Positions 28,801-29,817 of a DNA stretch of 29,817 bases are shown piece after piece (positions within the stretch are counted from its first letter, which is position 1; each line of letters begins with the position of its first letter). Source of the stretch: Micractinium sp. NFX-FRZ. Taxonomy: Eukaryota; Chlorophyta; Trebouxiophyceae; Chlorellales; Chlorellaceae. The stretch is from the NCBI GenBank assembly GCA_029339195.1, contig JAPTJF010000607.1:1-29817 (forward strand). The letters run 5' to 3'. The notes beneath the pieces are model-generated. The model worked only from the letters and a program-made list of their open reading frames with translations. It was not told the origin of the DNA and did not search any database. The position numbers and the translations under genes were made by a program.

Positions 28801-29689
28801 GAGCAGGCAGGCAGGCGGCCATTGGCAGCAGCACGTGGGTGCACGGCAGGGCACTGTCAGGCACGCACCCTGGCGGCGCACCTGCGGTGCTCCCCACGGT
28901 CATGACCTCTGCCATCGACCCCAGCCAGCCTAGCATCGCATCCGGCGCGGCCACACTGGCAGCAAAGGCTGCCACCGTGCGCTGATGGCTGGCTTCGGAG
29001 TGGCACACCAGCCTTAGCAGCTGTTGCATGGCGGCCAGCTGACAGTTTGCCATCCTCAGTGCTGCCTTCAACGCTGCCCCTTTGTTGCCCTCTGCAGCGT
29101 CACGCCAGGCCCATATCATGTCTGGCCCGCTGGTCAGCAGGACACCGGCGCAGCGCAGCCAGCGGAAGAGGTCGCTGCTGCTGCCGGCCCAGCCGCCACG
29201 CCTGCCCAGCGCGCAGCAGCTGGAGATGACGAGCAGTGCCAGGTGCATCCAATGGCGAGCAACCTCCGAGGGAGCCATCCGAAAGCAAGAGGCGCCTGCT
29301 AGCGCCCCTCCAAGCTCTCCGAACTGCCTGCAGCAGGTGGGTGCAGGGAGAGGCACGCCAGAGCGAGCGGGAGGGGTGCTTAGCGGGAAGGGGGGCGGCG
29401 GCAGCAGCCGCCACACCCCGTACAAACAGATGGCAGTGCTTCGAACCCGGAAGTCAGAGGAAGACCTCGTCACCCCCCCCGGGCACACCACAGCCCCTCA
29501 CCGGCATATGCCAGCCCGAGCCGCCTCGCCCGCCTCCAACCAAGCCTCGCTGGCTGCACTGAAAGCCTTGGAGTTGCGGGAGTTGCGCCCCGTCAAGGGC
29601 CCCGGCTCAGGAGCAGGCGTGTCGTCTGGTGGTGACGCAAAGACGTCGATGTACCAGTCCAAGAGGCTGGAGAGCTCCGCGAGGGCCAT
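25804..29689 (-). CDS. MYND-finger protein, paralog C (913 aa)
   Basis: Six exons in transcript order: 29689-29502, 29327-28882, 28658-27491, 27328-27106, 26800-26582, 26301-25804. Phases are 2, 1, 2, 0, 0 as in A and B. The start is MALAELSSLL. The finger spans residues 849-901 (CANLRC, CSGC, YCCTAC, HRKVC), complete. A spacer Cys seen in A and B is Tyr here (GPDYGQ) but is not a zinc ligand. Exon 2 carries SSSDLFRWLRCAG. The Gly/Ser/Asp-rich linker in exon 3 is the longest of the three (about residues 271-314, coded near 28361-28490). The remainder is Ala/Leu-rich and probably helical. No enzyme domain is visible. The 3' UTR is occupied by the inverted-repeat element. Confidence 0.9.
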
Positions 29690-29817
29690 GGCTGGCAGAC
29701 TGCGAGCAGGCGTTTGGGGATGTGAGAGCAAGGCATAGGTGGTGGGCGCGCCCGGCCGGGCGGCGGCGGCGGCGGTAATAGCAGCGGCGCGCTTCTGGCG
29801 CTGCCCACGCACGTGCG
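29690..29817 (-). promoter_or_regulatory. 5' flank of MYND gene C
   Basis: This is the end of the window. It contains a short GGC trinucleotide run at about 29761-29773. It should hold the 5' UTR and part of the promoter, but no recognisable element is seen. Confidence 0.35.

Overview
The window reads as nuclear DNA of a GC-rich, intron-rich green alga, most likely a Chlorella-like trebouxiophyte. The evidence is short GT-AG introns every 50-150 coding bases, acceptors of the CTGCAG type, the chlorophyte polyadenylation signal TGTAA downstream of several stops, and proteins typical of Viridiplantae. No prokaryotic operons, CRISPR arrays, tRNA or rRNA genes were seen. All gene models were spliced by hand. 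Each was accepted only because every exon junction keeps the reading frame and rebuilds the family's sequence.

Layout from left to right. (1) 165-2209, + strand: the 3' part of a TauD/TfdA-like Fe(II)/2-oxoglutarate dioxygenase whose 5' end lies outside the window. (2) 3149-11035, - strand: a complete 20-exon glucose-6-phosphate isomerase of 650 aa. It is of the eukaryotic cytosolic sequence type but carries an N-terminus that looks like a plastid transit peptide. These two genes converge, with TGTAA signals only 10 bases apart. (3) 11577-15491, 20563-24502 and 25804-29689, all - strand: three paralogous genes (882, 920 and 913 aa; here A, B and C). Each encodes a long, probably alpha-helical, Ala/Leu-rich protein ending in a MYND zinc finger. 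All three have six exons and the same intron phases. (4) 17506-19965, + strand: a 7-exon family 92 (DUF23) glycosyltransferase with an N-terminal membrane anchor, sitting between MYND genes A and B.

The genes do not form one pathway. PGI interconverts glucose-6-phosphate and fructose-6-phosphate for starch and glycolysis. GT92 probably works in the Golgi on glycans. The dioxygenase is an oxidative enzyme of unknown substrate. The MYND proteins are probably protein-interaction scaffolds or regulators of unknown role.

The most interesting structure is in how the genes are built. The PGI gene carries three independent small duplications of exon edges into neighbouring introns. One is a roughly 100-bp tandem array holding four extra copies of an exon end with its splice donor. 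Another creates a second acceptor exactly 93 bp upstream, which would add 31 in-frame residues. The three MYND paralogs are strongly diverged over most of their length but nearly identical over the finger-coding end, which points to gene conversion. A 39-bp perfect inverted repeat bounds a roughly 630-bp G-rich element that fills the 3' UTR of MYND gene C. Exon-like relics lie between the MYND genes, including an 80-codon stretch flanked by splice sites and broken by one TGA.
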